A stretch of DNA of 46,790 nucleotides from Paulinella micropora (lineage: Eukaryota; Cercozoa; Imbricatea; Euglyphida): the NCBI GenBank assembly GCA_009731375.1, contig BJOX01000013.1, positions 1,533,076 through 1,579,865 of the forward strand. Direction: 5' to 3'. Numbering within the stretch: the first letter of the stretch is position 1; each line of letters opens with the position of its first letter. This document shows, in pieces, positions 1-29,718 of the stretch. The translations under genes were made by a program, and so were the position numbers. Under the pieces are notes generated by a model that saw only the letters and a program-made list of their open reading frames with translations, did no database searches and was not told the DNA's origin.

Positions 1-85
1 TATCGTCAATTCTTCGTACTCCCCTCACGGGTGAGACGATGGAGGCGCATGTGCAGAAATGCATCAGCCATTGACAGAGAAGCAC

Positions 86-170
<85 letters not shown>
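1..170 (+). mobile_element. 5'-truncated tRNA-SINE (family 1) copy with (TTA)n tail
   Basis: Bases 1-85 match the 3' part of the full SINE at 3996-4231, including the ATGGAGGCGCATGTGCAG motif, the end AGAGAAGCAC and then a pure TTA run to 170. The 5' end is cut by the window edge. It is non-coding; the poly-L or poly-N reading frames across it are artefacts of the triplet repeat. Confidence 0.85.
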
Positions 171-239
171 GTATGTCAACCATGTAAGCTTCAATGTAGC
201 TGCTTGCTTTCTTGCGTCATGACTTGAAGATTGGGACAT

Positions 240-482
240 TCAGCCGCCAGACGGGATCGAACTCCCTTCCCTTGTCCCGTTACCGATCAAGCGCGGCAGC
301 CGATCATGAGCTTTAGTGAAGGCTTCCGTAGCCAATCTTCGCTCTTCATCGTAAACCCGGGGCCCCAAGTACGTTACAAAAATATGTTTACCAGGCTTAC
401 CTGGCATCAGTAAATCCTTCACCTTGACGTCGCTACTGTCGTCAGCGTGGTAATCCCTGTTAGTACCATGGAGGAACTTGGG

Positions 483-515
<33 letters not shown>

Positions 516-1119
516 TATAGCTAGAGCATGGGGGAGGGAGGTGGGATGGACGGTACGGGTATGGGGGGGGGGGCACGCAAGCACAAGTGCAAACATGAGA
601 AACACAGAGAGAGAGAACATACACTCTGAATCAGGTCTCTATCATTCGTCAACTTCGTAGCGCGCTCCACTCGCACAAGATTGACGGTGGTGCAGTTCCT
701 CTCACAGATACTTTTTGTTGGCTTGAGTCACATCTAGCAGACGCTTAAGCTGCCCAGCCAGATGCATTCTACACAAGTTTCCGCCACATACCTGCACAAT
801 CAAAAAAAAAAAATCAAACAAACAAATCTAACAAACCAACCCTCACCCTAATTGGAGGGGGGGGGAGAGGGGTATGGGGGGTTTCCTTACGTCGCGTGGT
901 ATTCGACTACTCCTGCTTGAGGCACTGCAGGGTCATCCCAAAAAACCTTGTGCATAAGATACTCCCCTGTAGTTTGCCCCCTCCTTGGATACTAATTATA
1001 ACTTCTGCTGCTTTCGCGCCGGGCTGTCGTCGATCAATAGTGCTCTTTTTTTAGAAGTGGAACTAGTAGCAGTAGCAGCAGTAGTAGTAGAAGTAGCCGC
1101 AGTAGAAGCAGTTGTAGCA

Positions 1120-1153
<34 letters not shown>

Positions 1154-1391
1154 CAGTAGAAGAAGAAGAAGAAGAAGAAGAAGAAGAAGAAGAAGAAGAA
1201 GAAGAAGAAGAAAAAGAAGAAGAAGAAGAAGAAGTCTGTCGCACTCCACTCTCTTTCTGTTGATGCATTTTCTTGCTCTCTCTCGTGTTCTAATTTCAGG
1301 CCAGGTGGAAGATCTCTCTGACGGGTGACTACTGCCTTTACGTAAGGCGGAACGGATAGTCCGGTAGAAGAAGAAGAAGAAGAAGAAGAAG

Positions 1392-1454
<63 letters not shown>

Positions 1455-1846
1455 AAGAAGAAGAAGAAGAAGAAGAAGAAAAAGAAAAAGAAAAAGAAGA
1501 AGAAGAAGGAATCGATACCGTCAAAACAGGCAAAGAAGAAGAAGAAGAAGAAGAAGAAGAAGCAGAAGCTTTTTCTTCCTTTTCCTGTCTCTTGTCTTTC
1601 TTCTTCTTCTTCTTCTTGTCCTTCTTCTTTTTGTTGTCCTTCTTCTTCTTGTTGTCTTTCTTCTTCTTCTTGTCCTTTCCTTCTTCTTCTTGTTCTTCTT
1701 CTTGCTGATGATATCAGAGTCCGAAGATGTACCGTCTGCTTCCTCACCTGCAGCTGGTACCTCCTCCTGCGTATCTTGCTTGTCGAACCCATTCATGTAT
1801 GCACCGACGTACAAACAGTCAGAGTAAGGTGAAACATCCCGCTCCT
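240..1846 (-). CDS. candidate exons of an unidentified minus-strand gene
   Basis: Several non-repetitive islands on the minus strand look coding and carry splice signals. (a) 1846-1748 follows an acceptor ctgtag and ends CAG|GTGAGG. (b) Around 1362-1235 reads GLSVPPYVKAVVTRQRDL before entering GAA repeats. (c) 966-891 follows ctacag, reads MHKVFWDDPAVPQAGVVEY and ends GCGAC|GTAAGG. (d) 791-702 follows a T-rich tract and gtgcag, and reads CGGNLCRMHLAGQLKRLLDV to a TGA. (e) 485-401 follows a (GT)n-cag acceptor, reads YPKFLHGTNRDYHADD and ends CCAG|GTAAG. The protein is not recognised. The phases do not all agree: (c) to (d) in phase puts (d) into another frame with an early stop. These may be parts of one gene, two genes or a decayed gene. 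Long K/E/S-rich stretches between them are triplet repeats, not evidence for protein. Confidence 0.3.
489..515. repeat. (CA)n microsatellite
   Basis: A dinucleotide run. Read on the minus strand it is (GT)n ending in gtgcag, the acceptor-like junction in front of candidate exon 485-401. Confidence 0.95.
1063..1710. repeat. triplet-repeat block (GTA/GAA/CTT)
   Basis: Runs of AGT/GTA (about 1063-1153 and 1421-1454), GAA (about 1156-1231, 1365-1420, 1455-1510, 1530-1565) and CTT (about 1596-1700) are split by a unique island at 1232-1364. All long ORFs here are homopolymer readings of the repeat. Confidence 0.95.
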
Positions 1847-2042
1847 CTACAGCCACACAAGAACAAGCAACAAGCAGTCCGGCCACACAAGAACAAAATA
1901 TCGAACGAAAAAAAAAACAAAGTGAAGGCAAGTCCAAGGAAAAATGCACATACATGAAAAAAAAAAACTGACTGAATCGAGCAAGACGCGAAGAAACAGC
2001 TTTTTGAGCCGCATCAACCGTCAATAAGCGTACGCTCGATAG

Positions 2043-20464
<18,422 letters not shown>

Positions 20465-20479
20465 GTAGGCATATATGCT

Positions 20480-20484
20480 GTCTG

Positions 20485-20533
<49 letters not shown>

Positions 20534-20546
20534 ATCTCTCTATCTT

Positions 20547-20589
<43 letters not shown>

Positions 20590-20677
20590 GTCTATCGATC
20601 TATCTATATATCTACCTATCTATCTATCCATCTATCTACCTATCTACCTATCCATCGATCCATCGATTCATCTATCA

Positions 20678-20729
<52 letters not shown>
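20480..20729. repeat. (ATCT)n array
   Basis: A tetranucleotide array between the exon at 20375-20464 and its decayed copy. Confidence 0.95.
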
Positions 20730-20770
20730 CATAACACGACAAAAGTGTCGAAACTCAGCTTCAGGACATA
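20730..20770 (+). pseudogene. decayed duplicate of exon 20375-20464
   Basis: ACGACAAAAGTGTCGAAACT..TTCAGGACA repeats the middle of the exon (TTKVSKLSFRT against TTKVAKLSFRT) without splice sites. Confidence 0.55.
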
Positions 20771-21154
20771 ACATACATACATACATACATACATACATAC
20801 GTACGTACATACATACACGCATGTGTCTTGTCTGTCATAAGGTACCTACATATGCATGCATTGTCGACCGTGCTGCATACACTTGTTGTACGTACGTACA
20901 GTACATACGTATGTATGTATGTATGTATGTATGTATGTATGTATGTATGTATGTATGTATGCATGTATGCATGTATGTATGTATGTATGTATGTATGTAT
21001 TATGTATGCATGTTTTTTTGTTTGTTTGTTTGTATGCATGTATGTATGTGTATGTGTATGTGTATGTATGTATGTATGTATGTATGTATGCATGCATGCA
21101 TGCATGCATGTAGGTACGTATGTAGGTATGTATGTACGTATGTACGTATGTATG

Positions 21155-21185
<31 letters not shown>

Positions 21186-21330
21186 TGTATAGGTGTAGTT
21201 GTATGCATGTTGCGTAAGGTGTACCTGACGACATACATACATACATAATACATACATACATACATACATACAAACAAACATACATACAAACATAGATACA
21301 TACACATACATATATACATACATCCTATTA
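20771..21330. repeat. CATA/TATG arrays with two polarity switches
   Basis: CATA to 20815, TATG from about 20905 to 21182, CATA again from 21231. Inverted tetranucleotide arms around short unique spacers could extrude as cruciforms. Confidence 0.9.
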
Positions 21331-21374
21331 GCAAAACTCACCCATCTTGAATCCAAGTGTTCTCCGTCAATTGA

Positions 21375-21376
<2 letters not shown>

Positions 21377-21432
<56 letters not shown>
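21377..21432. repeat. (ATCT)n array
   Basis: Short pure array. The following 21433-21580 is CATA/TA-rich with nothing else visible. Confidence 0.95.
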
Positions 21433-21500
21433 CACCAGCACCTAACATAAATAGTGTACATACGTACATGCATGCATTCATACGTATATACGTAAATACA

Positions 21501-21536
<36 letters not shown>

Positions 21537-21582
21537 TATATTTATATTTATATGTATATATATATATATACATACGATGCCG

Positions 21583-21985
21583 TTCCGAAGCTATCTTTCG
21601 AAAGCCCGTGAAAAGGGCTTTCAAAGAAAATTCTCAGCATTTTCGTATCTCCAACATTCAGCTAGAAAAATCATGAGATCAAGGTTGTCCGTCAGTGCTC
21701 GGCCATCACCACCGTGAAATGTGGTCAGGTTATCGAGAAAATCTTATATGCGGCGCGCCAAATTTGACGTGTTTTTTTTGCGGGCATGCAATGGGCTATG
21801 CGCCAAATTGACGTGTTTTGCGGGCATGCAATGGCTATGCGCCAAATTTGACGTGTTTTGCGGGCATTCTATGACTATGCCGAAGGCATCTTTGGAAAGC
21901 CCGTGAGAAGGAAAGGGCTTGCAAATGAGACGCTGATCATTGTTGTGTATCTCCGACAGTGATTGAGAAAAAAAATGAGCTTGAA
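21583..21985 (+). repeat. two-level repeat: roughly 100-bp flanks and a 39-45 bp tandem
   Basis: CCGAAGCTATCTTTCGAAAG.. (from 21583) returns diverged at about 21878. Both carry a GAAAGCCC..GGGCTT(TC) hairpin and TATCTCC.ACA. Between them GCGCCAAATTTGACGTGTTT is repeated at 21755, 21800 and 21839. Confidence 0.8.
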
Positions 21986-22034
21986 GTTGGATGAGCTTGC
22001 CTCTTTGAATGTGTGACCTGTCATCTAGCTATCT

Positions 22035-22035
22035 G

Positions 22036-22106
<71 letters not shown>

Positions 22107-22108
22107 GT
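22035..22108. repeat. (ATCT)n array
   Basis: Short tetranucleotide array. Confidence 0.95.
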
Positions 22109-22199
22109 TCTGTGTTTGCTATGTACCTTATTGAGTTGTCGGAACGCATTATAATCATATAAGCATACATATATTTCTACGCATTTACATGTTTCTATC

Positions 22200-22269
22200 T
22201 ATCTATATATATATATATAATATATATATATATATGTGTGTGTGTATATATTATATATATATATATAAT

Positions 22270-22303
<34 letters not shown>

Positions 22304-22569
22304 ACATATGTACCTGCCGTTCCGCCGCGCTCGTCCAAACACACACAAAAAACACACACACACAAAAACACACACACACACACACAAACACAAACGCACA
22401 CACATGCACACACACACACACACAAACACACACACGCACGCACGCACCATACACATACACGCACACACAAATGTCTACTCCTGTTTGTCTCACACACACA
22501 CACATATATATAAATATATGTATTTATATATATATATATGTATATATATTTATATGTGTGTGTATGTGT

Positions 22570-22658
<89 letters not shown>

Positions 22659-22690
22659 ATAATAAATATATACATATATATGTATATATA
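22200..22690. repeat. (TA)n/(CA)n/(TG)n block
   Basis: About 490 bp of alternating AT, ACAC and GTGT dinucleotides. Any coding reading is an artefact. Confidence 0.95.
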
Positions 22691-23260
22691 AATGCAACCA
22701 TATTCCACGTTAAATTCCCGGAGTTCTCATGTCAAAAGTGACTTCCCGCTACGTGATGTATGTGTCTCATACATTGCAACCCGTGCTCATCCGCGACAAC
22801 ACACGAGAACCCAAAAGTAACGCAAGAAATGCATAGTCCCCATACATATTCACCCAAAAAATCCAAAAACCATCAGTAAATATACAGTTGCCCATAAACA
22901 AACCATGTTGCAAGATCGAATCTGTGGATTTTTTCCAAGTCTGAGATGTCCCAAAAATTTCCGAGTAACGAGGAAAATTTCCTACCCCGTAAACTATGTT
23001 TTTATTAGCGACTTCAATGTTACCGTGACTCAATATTTGATAATATAACAACTATCTAACGACTTGTAGAATGGGGAATACCTAACGTAGAAGGGACTCC
23101 GTACTCTCTAAGCCAAGGATAACCGACAGACCGGAACATCGGGTAATGCGATTATACACCGGGTGGGCCGGCATAGCGTTAAAGCAGCAAAAGTTAACTG
23201 CCCGTGTTTTTTTCAAACGCGTGCATCCATGCGATTTAGGCCGTCTCTCTAGCTTGCAAT
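22691..23260. other. unique AT-rich spacer, no gene seen
   Basis: No ORF with recognisable content. The longest frame (minus 23051-22767) shows no motif. Confidence 0.5.
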
Positions 23261-23262
23261 TA

Positions 23263-23535
23263 TTGCTGTTGACATTCAAGACAACAAAAAAAATTGATTT
23301 TTCTGTTTTGGTTGGAATTTCAGTTTTGGTTGGAATTTTGATTTTGGGTGAAAATTTGAATTTTCAAATTAACTGCTATATTCGTCCGCAAAATATCGTA
23401 AATTTTCGCGAAATGTTACCGTTAAATTTGAAAATTTGAATTTTTGTCACAAAAATGAAAAACTGTCACAAAAATGAAAATCTGACACAAAAATGAAAAA
23501 CTAATTTTTGTTGTTGTCTTGAATGTCAACAGCAA
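23263..23535. mobile_element. fold-back MITE with TA duplication (mariner type)
   Basis: Terminal inverted repeats of about 45 bp start TTGCTGTTGACATTCAAGAC and end with the reverse complement, flanked by TA at 23261-23262 and 23536-23537. The inside has repeats TTTTGGTTGGAATTT and three copies of (T)GTCACAAAAATGAAAA. No transposase, so it is non-autonomous. Confidence 0.75.
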
Positions 23536-23652
23536 TATTAATCATAAAGTAGCAAATCAACGCCTGACTTGCAAAACACGTGACTACAATTTATTAATAA
23601 CGAAGCGGCAAATTCCGACACAGTGAACTTTCCGCATATTACTGACCGTCCT

Positions 23653-24007
23653 GTAGGCGCAGATAGGTATATATGTGCTACTTTATTAATACCCCGTGTC
23701 GGTCCAGACACAATAAGAGATTGTTCCTATTAATAAAACTCTTAACCGGATAATGAGAATATTACTAAAAAGGTCCGTTACCCTTTTTAGGTCAGAATAT
23801 ATTCGTTAGACCGGACAACGGGAATTGGCTGGTGTTTGCCTTGGTTGCTTTTTGGGCTTCGCTAGTCTCCCACATTTTCCCACCATCTTTGATCTTTATT
23901 TATATAAGTGAAGAAGATTGGGTTACTGGCGAAGTTGTTGAATTTGGTTGAGTAAAAGGATAGGCATCAATAAATATAATCATTCTTTTGACATCGAACC
24001 GGCAAAA
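23653..24007 (+). repeat. 5' LTR
   Basis: 355 bp, starting GTAGGCGCAG and ending CGGCAAAA (no TG..CA ends). TATA box TATATAA at 23901-23907 and AATAAA at 23969-23974. An internal hairpin CTAAAAAGG/CCTTTTTAG lies near 23765. It retains CTCTTAACCGGATAATG, the intact form of the site invaded in the 3' LTR. Confidence 0.92.
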
Positions 24008-24008
24008 G

Positions 24009-24026
24009 TGGAGTCCCCGATGATAC
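24009..24026 (+). promoter_or_regulatory. primer binding site
   Basis: TGGAGTCCCCGATGATAC begins one base after the LTR. It starts with TGG, as a match to a tRNA CCA end should. The tRNA identity is not assigned. Confidence 0.55.
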
Positions 24027-25460
24027 CTGTTTTCCTTTTACGCCAAGTTTGACACTTCGCTATCCCTATTCTTTGCAACGTATACATACTTGAAGGAGAA
24101 AAGATCCATTGCACAAGATAGAGGAATAAGGGGAGGAGAGGACGTGTGTGTTCTGTTCCTATTTGCTCATTTTCTGCCAATTATAAAGGCGAGAACGTGT
24201 GGCAAACAGACACGTACGACTCAATCTCTGTTGACTCCTATACACACCCTCCCACTATCTTCTCCTCCCGCACAATACAACCAATCGTATACACAGTGTG
24301 AGGACATAACAGAGAGATAGGAGAGATGGGTAGAGTGTAGGTGGTTGGGTGGCAAGGGGAGCAAACTTGACGTATACGACAGTAACGAACTCCCACACAC
24401 ACACCTACAAACCACGCCATATCCTCTATCCATCATCCGAAACAGACTGCACAGACAATCAATTTTGTCTTCCATCAACAACACTCACCTGTTCTGTCAT
24501 TTTGTGCCCACTTCCAAGCATCCAAAGTGCACAAGGGAGTAGAGAGCAGACATAGACAGACAGAAAACAGAAAACGAGTGCTGTGCACCAAAGTCTGATT
24601 GTGCAAACTAGCTCATACTCAGCCCCTCCATTGCAGCCAATTTACAGGGGGTAGGGAGGCTAGTTAGTGGGAATATAGGCCAAGACAAAAGGAGATAGAG
24701 TGACGTCAGCCAGACGTTTCATTTGTTCATTTTTGGCGATTCCAATTTCGTCAAAAACTTCAAGCAACAAATCACTCTCCTACCTCCACACTTCACTCCC
24801 TCCTCACCCACCTACATCCAACAGATCACTTAGGGTCAGGGAAAGGATTTCAAAGCAGTGCTCCTATTGTGGCTCACCAAGGAGTCCTTACCTACTTCGC
24901 ACTCGGTAGGTTCGTTCTTCCCCACACACATACAGAACTTCCTAAGTTGAAAGGGGAAACTAAGGAGTCCCAACCAGGGATTGGACACCCTACCGAGGGT
25001 TCCAAACGATAAGCAAAGCTTGAGCAACCAGCTCCCTATTCCTTTTCACCTTCCTATTGGGAAAAGGGGCCACCACTTCTGACTATTTCAGAAGTATCGT
25101 TTCCTCCCTACCTCTCAGTTACGGATTCGTGCTTGTAATTGTAGGGTGCCCCAGTTCCAATACAACTGGCAAGTGTTTCGCAAGGCGTGAGGTTCCCCTA
25201 CCAAAGGGGGGGGGGGGGTGAGTAATCTCAAACCTATCTACACGCATCCTATCACTTGCTTACACACACACACCGGAAAAAAAAACAATAATAACAACAA
25301 CAACTGTCTCTATACAGACAACGAACGAACCAACACCTACCGACCAAGCCACACGCTGCTTAAAAATCAAGACGGCCAACAGCTGACGTCTTGCACAAAA
25401 ATAAGCTGCTGACACTCCAAACAAGACGTCTGCCAGACGAGGCCTTGTCAACGACCCCAA
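24027..25460 (+). other. retrotransposon leader, no ORF recognised
   Basis: Untranslated-looking 1.4 kb with C-rich stretches and a G run at 25207-25217, typical of a long 5' leader. Confidence 0.6.
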
Positions 25461-28400
25461 GTGAACGAACCCATAATGGCTGGTATGTGGGACTCGCCCA
25501 CACAAGAGGCTGATCGATCAGCTATGGACAATCAAGGTCAAGCTGACGACACGAACACTGGGGCTGGTCCCTTCCAGACACCCGTGCCGAATCGTGCCGA
25601 CATATTCGGTCGTGATGCCAAAAATGCTGCACCTATCCCACAGTCCCCATGGAGAGACACGCTGGGGGCGCATTGATCTTGACCCGAACCACAATCCCTG
25701 TCATCCCTGTCCCTCAGGCTAGTTTGGACATGACGGGACCCACGGGGTGGCCAGCATCCCCAGCTGCACCTGAGAACCAAGACCATTTCCCTCTCGCAGC
25801 CACTCATATCCATAACAATATGTATGGGGACATCAACCATTGGACCAGAGCAACCATGGTGGTGGAGGGAAAAGACAAGGTGCTTGGCTTAATGTCCACT
25901 AACCCACGGTTCATAGAACCCAAATCGATGGTGGACCTTATAACACTTTGGGAGGACTTATGTATGTGTTGCGACAGGCTTCTCGATGAGGCTTGGCAAA
26001 CATACCACCAACAAGTCCCATGCTTAAGGCAAACACTCACTTGCAGCAAATACGCTAGCAAACAAACAGCTACATCACTGCCGTAACTGCACCTGATGCG
26101 ACGGGCGTGGACACTCTGTATTGGCCCGATGCCAACTACCTAAATCGTGACCAGGCCAACCTCACGACCAGGGCCGTAGTCACCCTCAAGGGACTCGAGA
26201 ACGTCACTGGGATGTGGGAACGTGTTTTGATGGAACAAAAACACTGGCGGGATGCCATAATCCCACAGACCTCCCCAGCCTATGACGACCTCGTGCATTT
26301 CCTTGACGCGGTGGAAGCCCCGACTGACCTTTTGACAAGGTATCATTGTTCCTAAATGGCTTAAGATCCGAACCACTCCCGCGACACTCCTTGACCTGTC
26401 CGACGAGGAGACCACAGTCCAAGTGGCCCCTCATCCGGTGGCCACCCTCTATGTAACCATCTACCTCACTGTGGTAGACCTCATCCTCCAAGCCATTTCC
26501 GAATGCCTACGGATCCAAATAGCCGTGCATGCAGTGGGTGACGATCGAACTGCCTCCGCATCGAAGGATAGCTCGATAATCACTTTTCGTCGTGTATCAA
26601 GTCGACGGAATATGGTGGATGAAAACATAGATAGGGATACACCCCTCGAACGCCATCGCCCACCTAAGACAAAGACTGAACACGCCAGTCATAAACGGGT
26701 GGACGCGGCGTTGCGAGCCGTTCGTGACCATGTCAACTTTGACTTTGCAGCACACACGCAAAGTGCTAGACTCCCGTATCGAGAGGGCCTTAAGCTCCTA
26801 ATGGCAGCATAATTTAGGATCGGATCTTGGCCAGTCACGCACTTACGGTAGCCGATGTGAAGCAACTGCTGAACAGTCTTGTGGGTGGGTGGCCATCTCA
26901 GACGCTACTCACCACGGACTGGCCTACTTGGCAGATGACTGGCGAGGCTGGTGTGGGGCAGGGGAAATCACACTCGACCAGCTTCCACATTACATGCTCC
27001 GCCAGTTCATATCCGCGGCAGACTGGGGCTACATCGTGCTTCCCCATATTGCTGTCGACCTCGTCCAGGACGCCGCCAGGCGGATGTGGGAAGACGATGT
27101 GGCAATCTCGTCCATCATCGATCCCCCACAGAACTGTTAACCAACTTAGTGAAGACCGATTTCGCTTCGTTGTTGTTGGCAGTCCTGAGCGGGATAGTGA
27201 AGGCCGAGCCGCAGCAAGGGCGGACGGATGGCGAGACGTTCGTCCGGAATGTCCTAACCAAGGCCCAGGACTTGGATAACACGAACTTCAAAATCACGCG
27301 GTTTCGCACTGACCGCATGTGCGAAGTGTCCCATTGGACAAGCAGTACCTTTGCTGCCGAGGTCTTTACTACTCCGACAAGATCGAAAGAGCCAAGCGGG
27401 CCGATGTTCTGCTTAGAGCAATGACGATCACGCCCCGGTAGCACGCCTGAGGACCATCAGGCCAAACCGGGCCAAGTGTTTGATGTGTGGACTTTTGTGA
27501 CCGGCAGCAGCTGGTCCAACCGCCGTCAATCGTGGTCTAGCTCGTCCAGGGGCCCCTATAGCTCCTCGAGCTCCTCTAGCTCGTCGTACACCCCTCCACC
27601 GCCCTCACTTCCATTTGGGGGGGGGGGGGGCGACCAACTCGGCGACCCCGGCCACCGGCACGATCAACTCGATGCCTTCGGCTGTCGGGACGGCACTCCC
27701 ATATCTGCCTCCCCCACCGCCCATGCCTCCTCCACCGCCCATGCCCTACCAGTATTACCCTTCCTCTGGGTTCGCATCTCCGCCACCGTTGTCACCTCCC
27801 CCGGTTCCGTACCCTCCTACACGAGGCGGGCCCACATCCGAGGGTAAGTCGGGCAAGAGAAAACTCGGTGACAACGGCGTGGTCAAACCGCTATCTCACC
27901 TCCCACCGATCCCGGGCCCATACAATTGCCCGTTTGGCCTTTTTAATGAGACCATTGCGGGACCGTGGCACAAAAGCCCAGGTGCGGAGTGCTGTGATTA
28001 TATGATGCATGCGGTCATCTTCAACCCGCTTGATGACAACCGACTGTGGGTCGCCCCGTGCCAATGGTCGAATTCTTGTCAATACCAACACCCACGCCAG
28101 GGTCAAGAACGGGTGGAACCAATAAAATGGTATATCCACCGTTGATACGTGGGGCGATCCAAGGTTAAGAGGGATGGCAAATGGGTCCTCAACCCTAAGG
28201 ACAACCACACCGAAGGCATCCGAATTCCCGGCGTCCATCCCGATGGGACGACGTACTTCTTGCCGCCAGGGCAAGACCCGCCCTGGCTGGCCCAGTACTC
28301 AACCGAGGCCAAAGCTCGGGTGGAAAGGTACCGAAGCCAGGGCAGGAAGTACGACGAAGTGGCATGCTATATGCCCGGGAAAGAAGATACTACATACACA

Positions 28401-28490
28401 TACATACCCTCTCAGACCTCAGATGCCCCTATGCTCCATGCAGGCGTCAAAAAGGCGAAGACTGGAAAGAAGAAACCCAAGCACAAATAA
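25461..28490 (+). pseudogene. decayed gag region
   Basis: Coding-like pieces alternate frames: 25461-25676, 25649-26086, 26107-26355, 26423-26812, 26889-27140, 26951-27424, 27615-28145 and 28149-28490. The third-from-last to last carry a proline-rich linker (LPPPPPMPPPPPMPYQYY) and a Cys/His-rich part (CCDYMMH ... CQWSNSCQYQH) that may replace a CCHC knuckle. Identity as gag rests on position before the protease; no capsid motif is recognised. At least five frame changes are needed to read through. Confidence 0.6.
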
Positions 28491-29022
28491 CCGTGGGCCG
28501 CCCAATGCGTCCACACCCGAGTCAACGACACGTGGTGCCTCGCCCTCGGGAGCGTTCTCCTTGCTCCTGAGTGGGACAGATACGCCATGTGCTGGCCGGC
28601 AAACTAAGGCGCCCGCCATGGGGACAGCCGCAGAGCAGCCTACCGTAGTGGCTCCGACTCTTCTCTTCCCGGTCCCGGCCCAATCGCCGACCGAAACTCT
28701 GTATAGTCCCATAGAGGCTACGACCTCACCGATAGAGGATAGCGTTGAGACGAGGGATAAGGATATAGTGATGGGTAGCGACGACAACCGTCGCAAGCGT
28801 GTACCGAACGAGCCGGACACGGTCGCTGACCTTACCATAAAGGTCGGTTTACCCAATCCCTTACCCAAAGACACCGTCGCAAAGGCGACGCCGGCTGTAG
28901 ATCCTGACACGATCACATCAAGTATATGTGATGGGGGGGGCACCCAATAAGCCCTTGGACCCTCGCGTAAGACACCTAATAAGCCTATCAGTGTCCGGCA
29001 GGTAGAAAAACCCGCCCCTTTT
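28491..29022 (+). other. gag-protease spacer, coding-like
   Basis: A frame open from 28174 to 28950 is rich in S/T/P and ends before the protease frame. No domain recognised. Confidence 0.4.
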
Positions 29023-29718
29023 GTGAACAAGGTAAATAAAGTATATGCAGGGGCACGCTCATATGATATATACTCAGGGCCGACCCTATTAGATTGGCGT
29101 ACCAGTCTGACAAGTGGTACGGTCATTAGATCCGATGTCAATCATCCACGCATACCACGCCCCGACGACAAGGCTGTCCCATCACTGCCGGTCGAATACA
29201 CCCCTTCACCTTTCCAAGTGGCAACCACTATGGTCCTACCCACCACAAGGGGTGACAAAGCCATGCCACGGCAGTCGGGTCTCACTCCATTGCACGACTC
29301 TGACCGACTCGGAGTGACGGCGCGATCACAAGCGCGACAGTTCGCCGAGACAGAGTTAAGACAGGCATTGACAACCCGAGCCGAACCGGTAGACCTCCCA
29401 CCGGCGGAGGCACGGGACATGAGCTACACCAGATTATACTGGAAAGAGCTCAAGGGCTACCTAGATACCGGAAATGATAGCATGGCCCAAATCACATTCG
29501 CGGGCAAACGTTTCATAGACAAATATGGACGGCTGTTTGATTTTACTAAGACAGGCCCGCTCGGATATATCCGGGGTGCCAACGACGAACGGAGCGCGAT
29601 CGTAGGACGTGTCCCGTTGACAGTCAAATTCCCGTCCGGGATGTCTTATACCTTTCATGTCTTGGTCGTCCCGGCCTTCCCAGGCACTATCGTTTTGGGC
29701 AAACCCGATCTCAAATGA
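29023..29718 (+). CDS. retropepsin-type aspartic protease
   Basis: A 231-aa frame. The active-site motif D148-T-G (codons 29464-29472) is in KGYLDTGNDSM, and VLGKPDL near the end is the second retropepsin block. The stop TGA overlaps an ATG in the next frame (ATGA at 29715-29718), and the protein continues there (MMDAQLMLGHDVI), so this is one reading frame broken by one base, or coupled re-initiation. It would process the Gag-Pol precursor. Confidence 0.8.
   Translation: MNKVNKVYAGARSYDIYSGPTLLDWRTSLTSGTVIRSDVNHPRIPRPDDKAVPSLPVEYTPSPFQVATTMVLPTTRGDKAMPRQSGLTPLHDSDRLGVTARSQARQFAETELRQALTTRAEPVDLPPAEARDMSYTRLYWKELKGYLDTGNDSMAQITFAGKRFIDKYGRLFDFTKTGPLGYIRGANDERSAIVGRVPLTVKFPSGMSYTFHVLVVPAFPGTIVLGKPDLK

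Noticed and set aside
246-275. tRNA-like B-box GTTCGATCC on the minus strand
   Set aside because: No matching A-box or foldable arms at the right spacing; at best a remnant.
1034-1792. Long minus-strand ORF of poly-L/F/Y/S and other homopolymer ORFs on both strands
   Set aside because: They are readings of GAA/CTT/TTA repeats; open frames in triplet repeats carry no coding information.
24030-25460. Short ORFs in the retrotransposon leader
   Set aside because: Under 90 codons, no motifs, frames on both strands alike.
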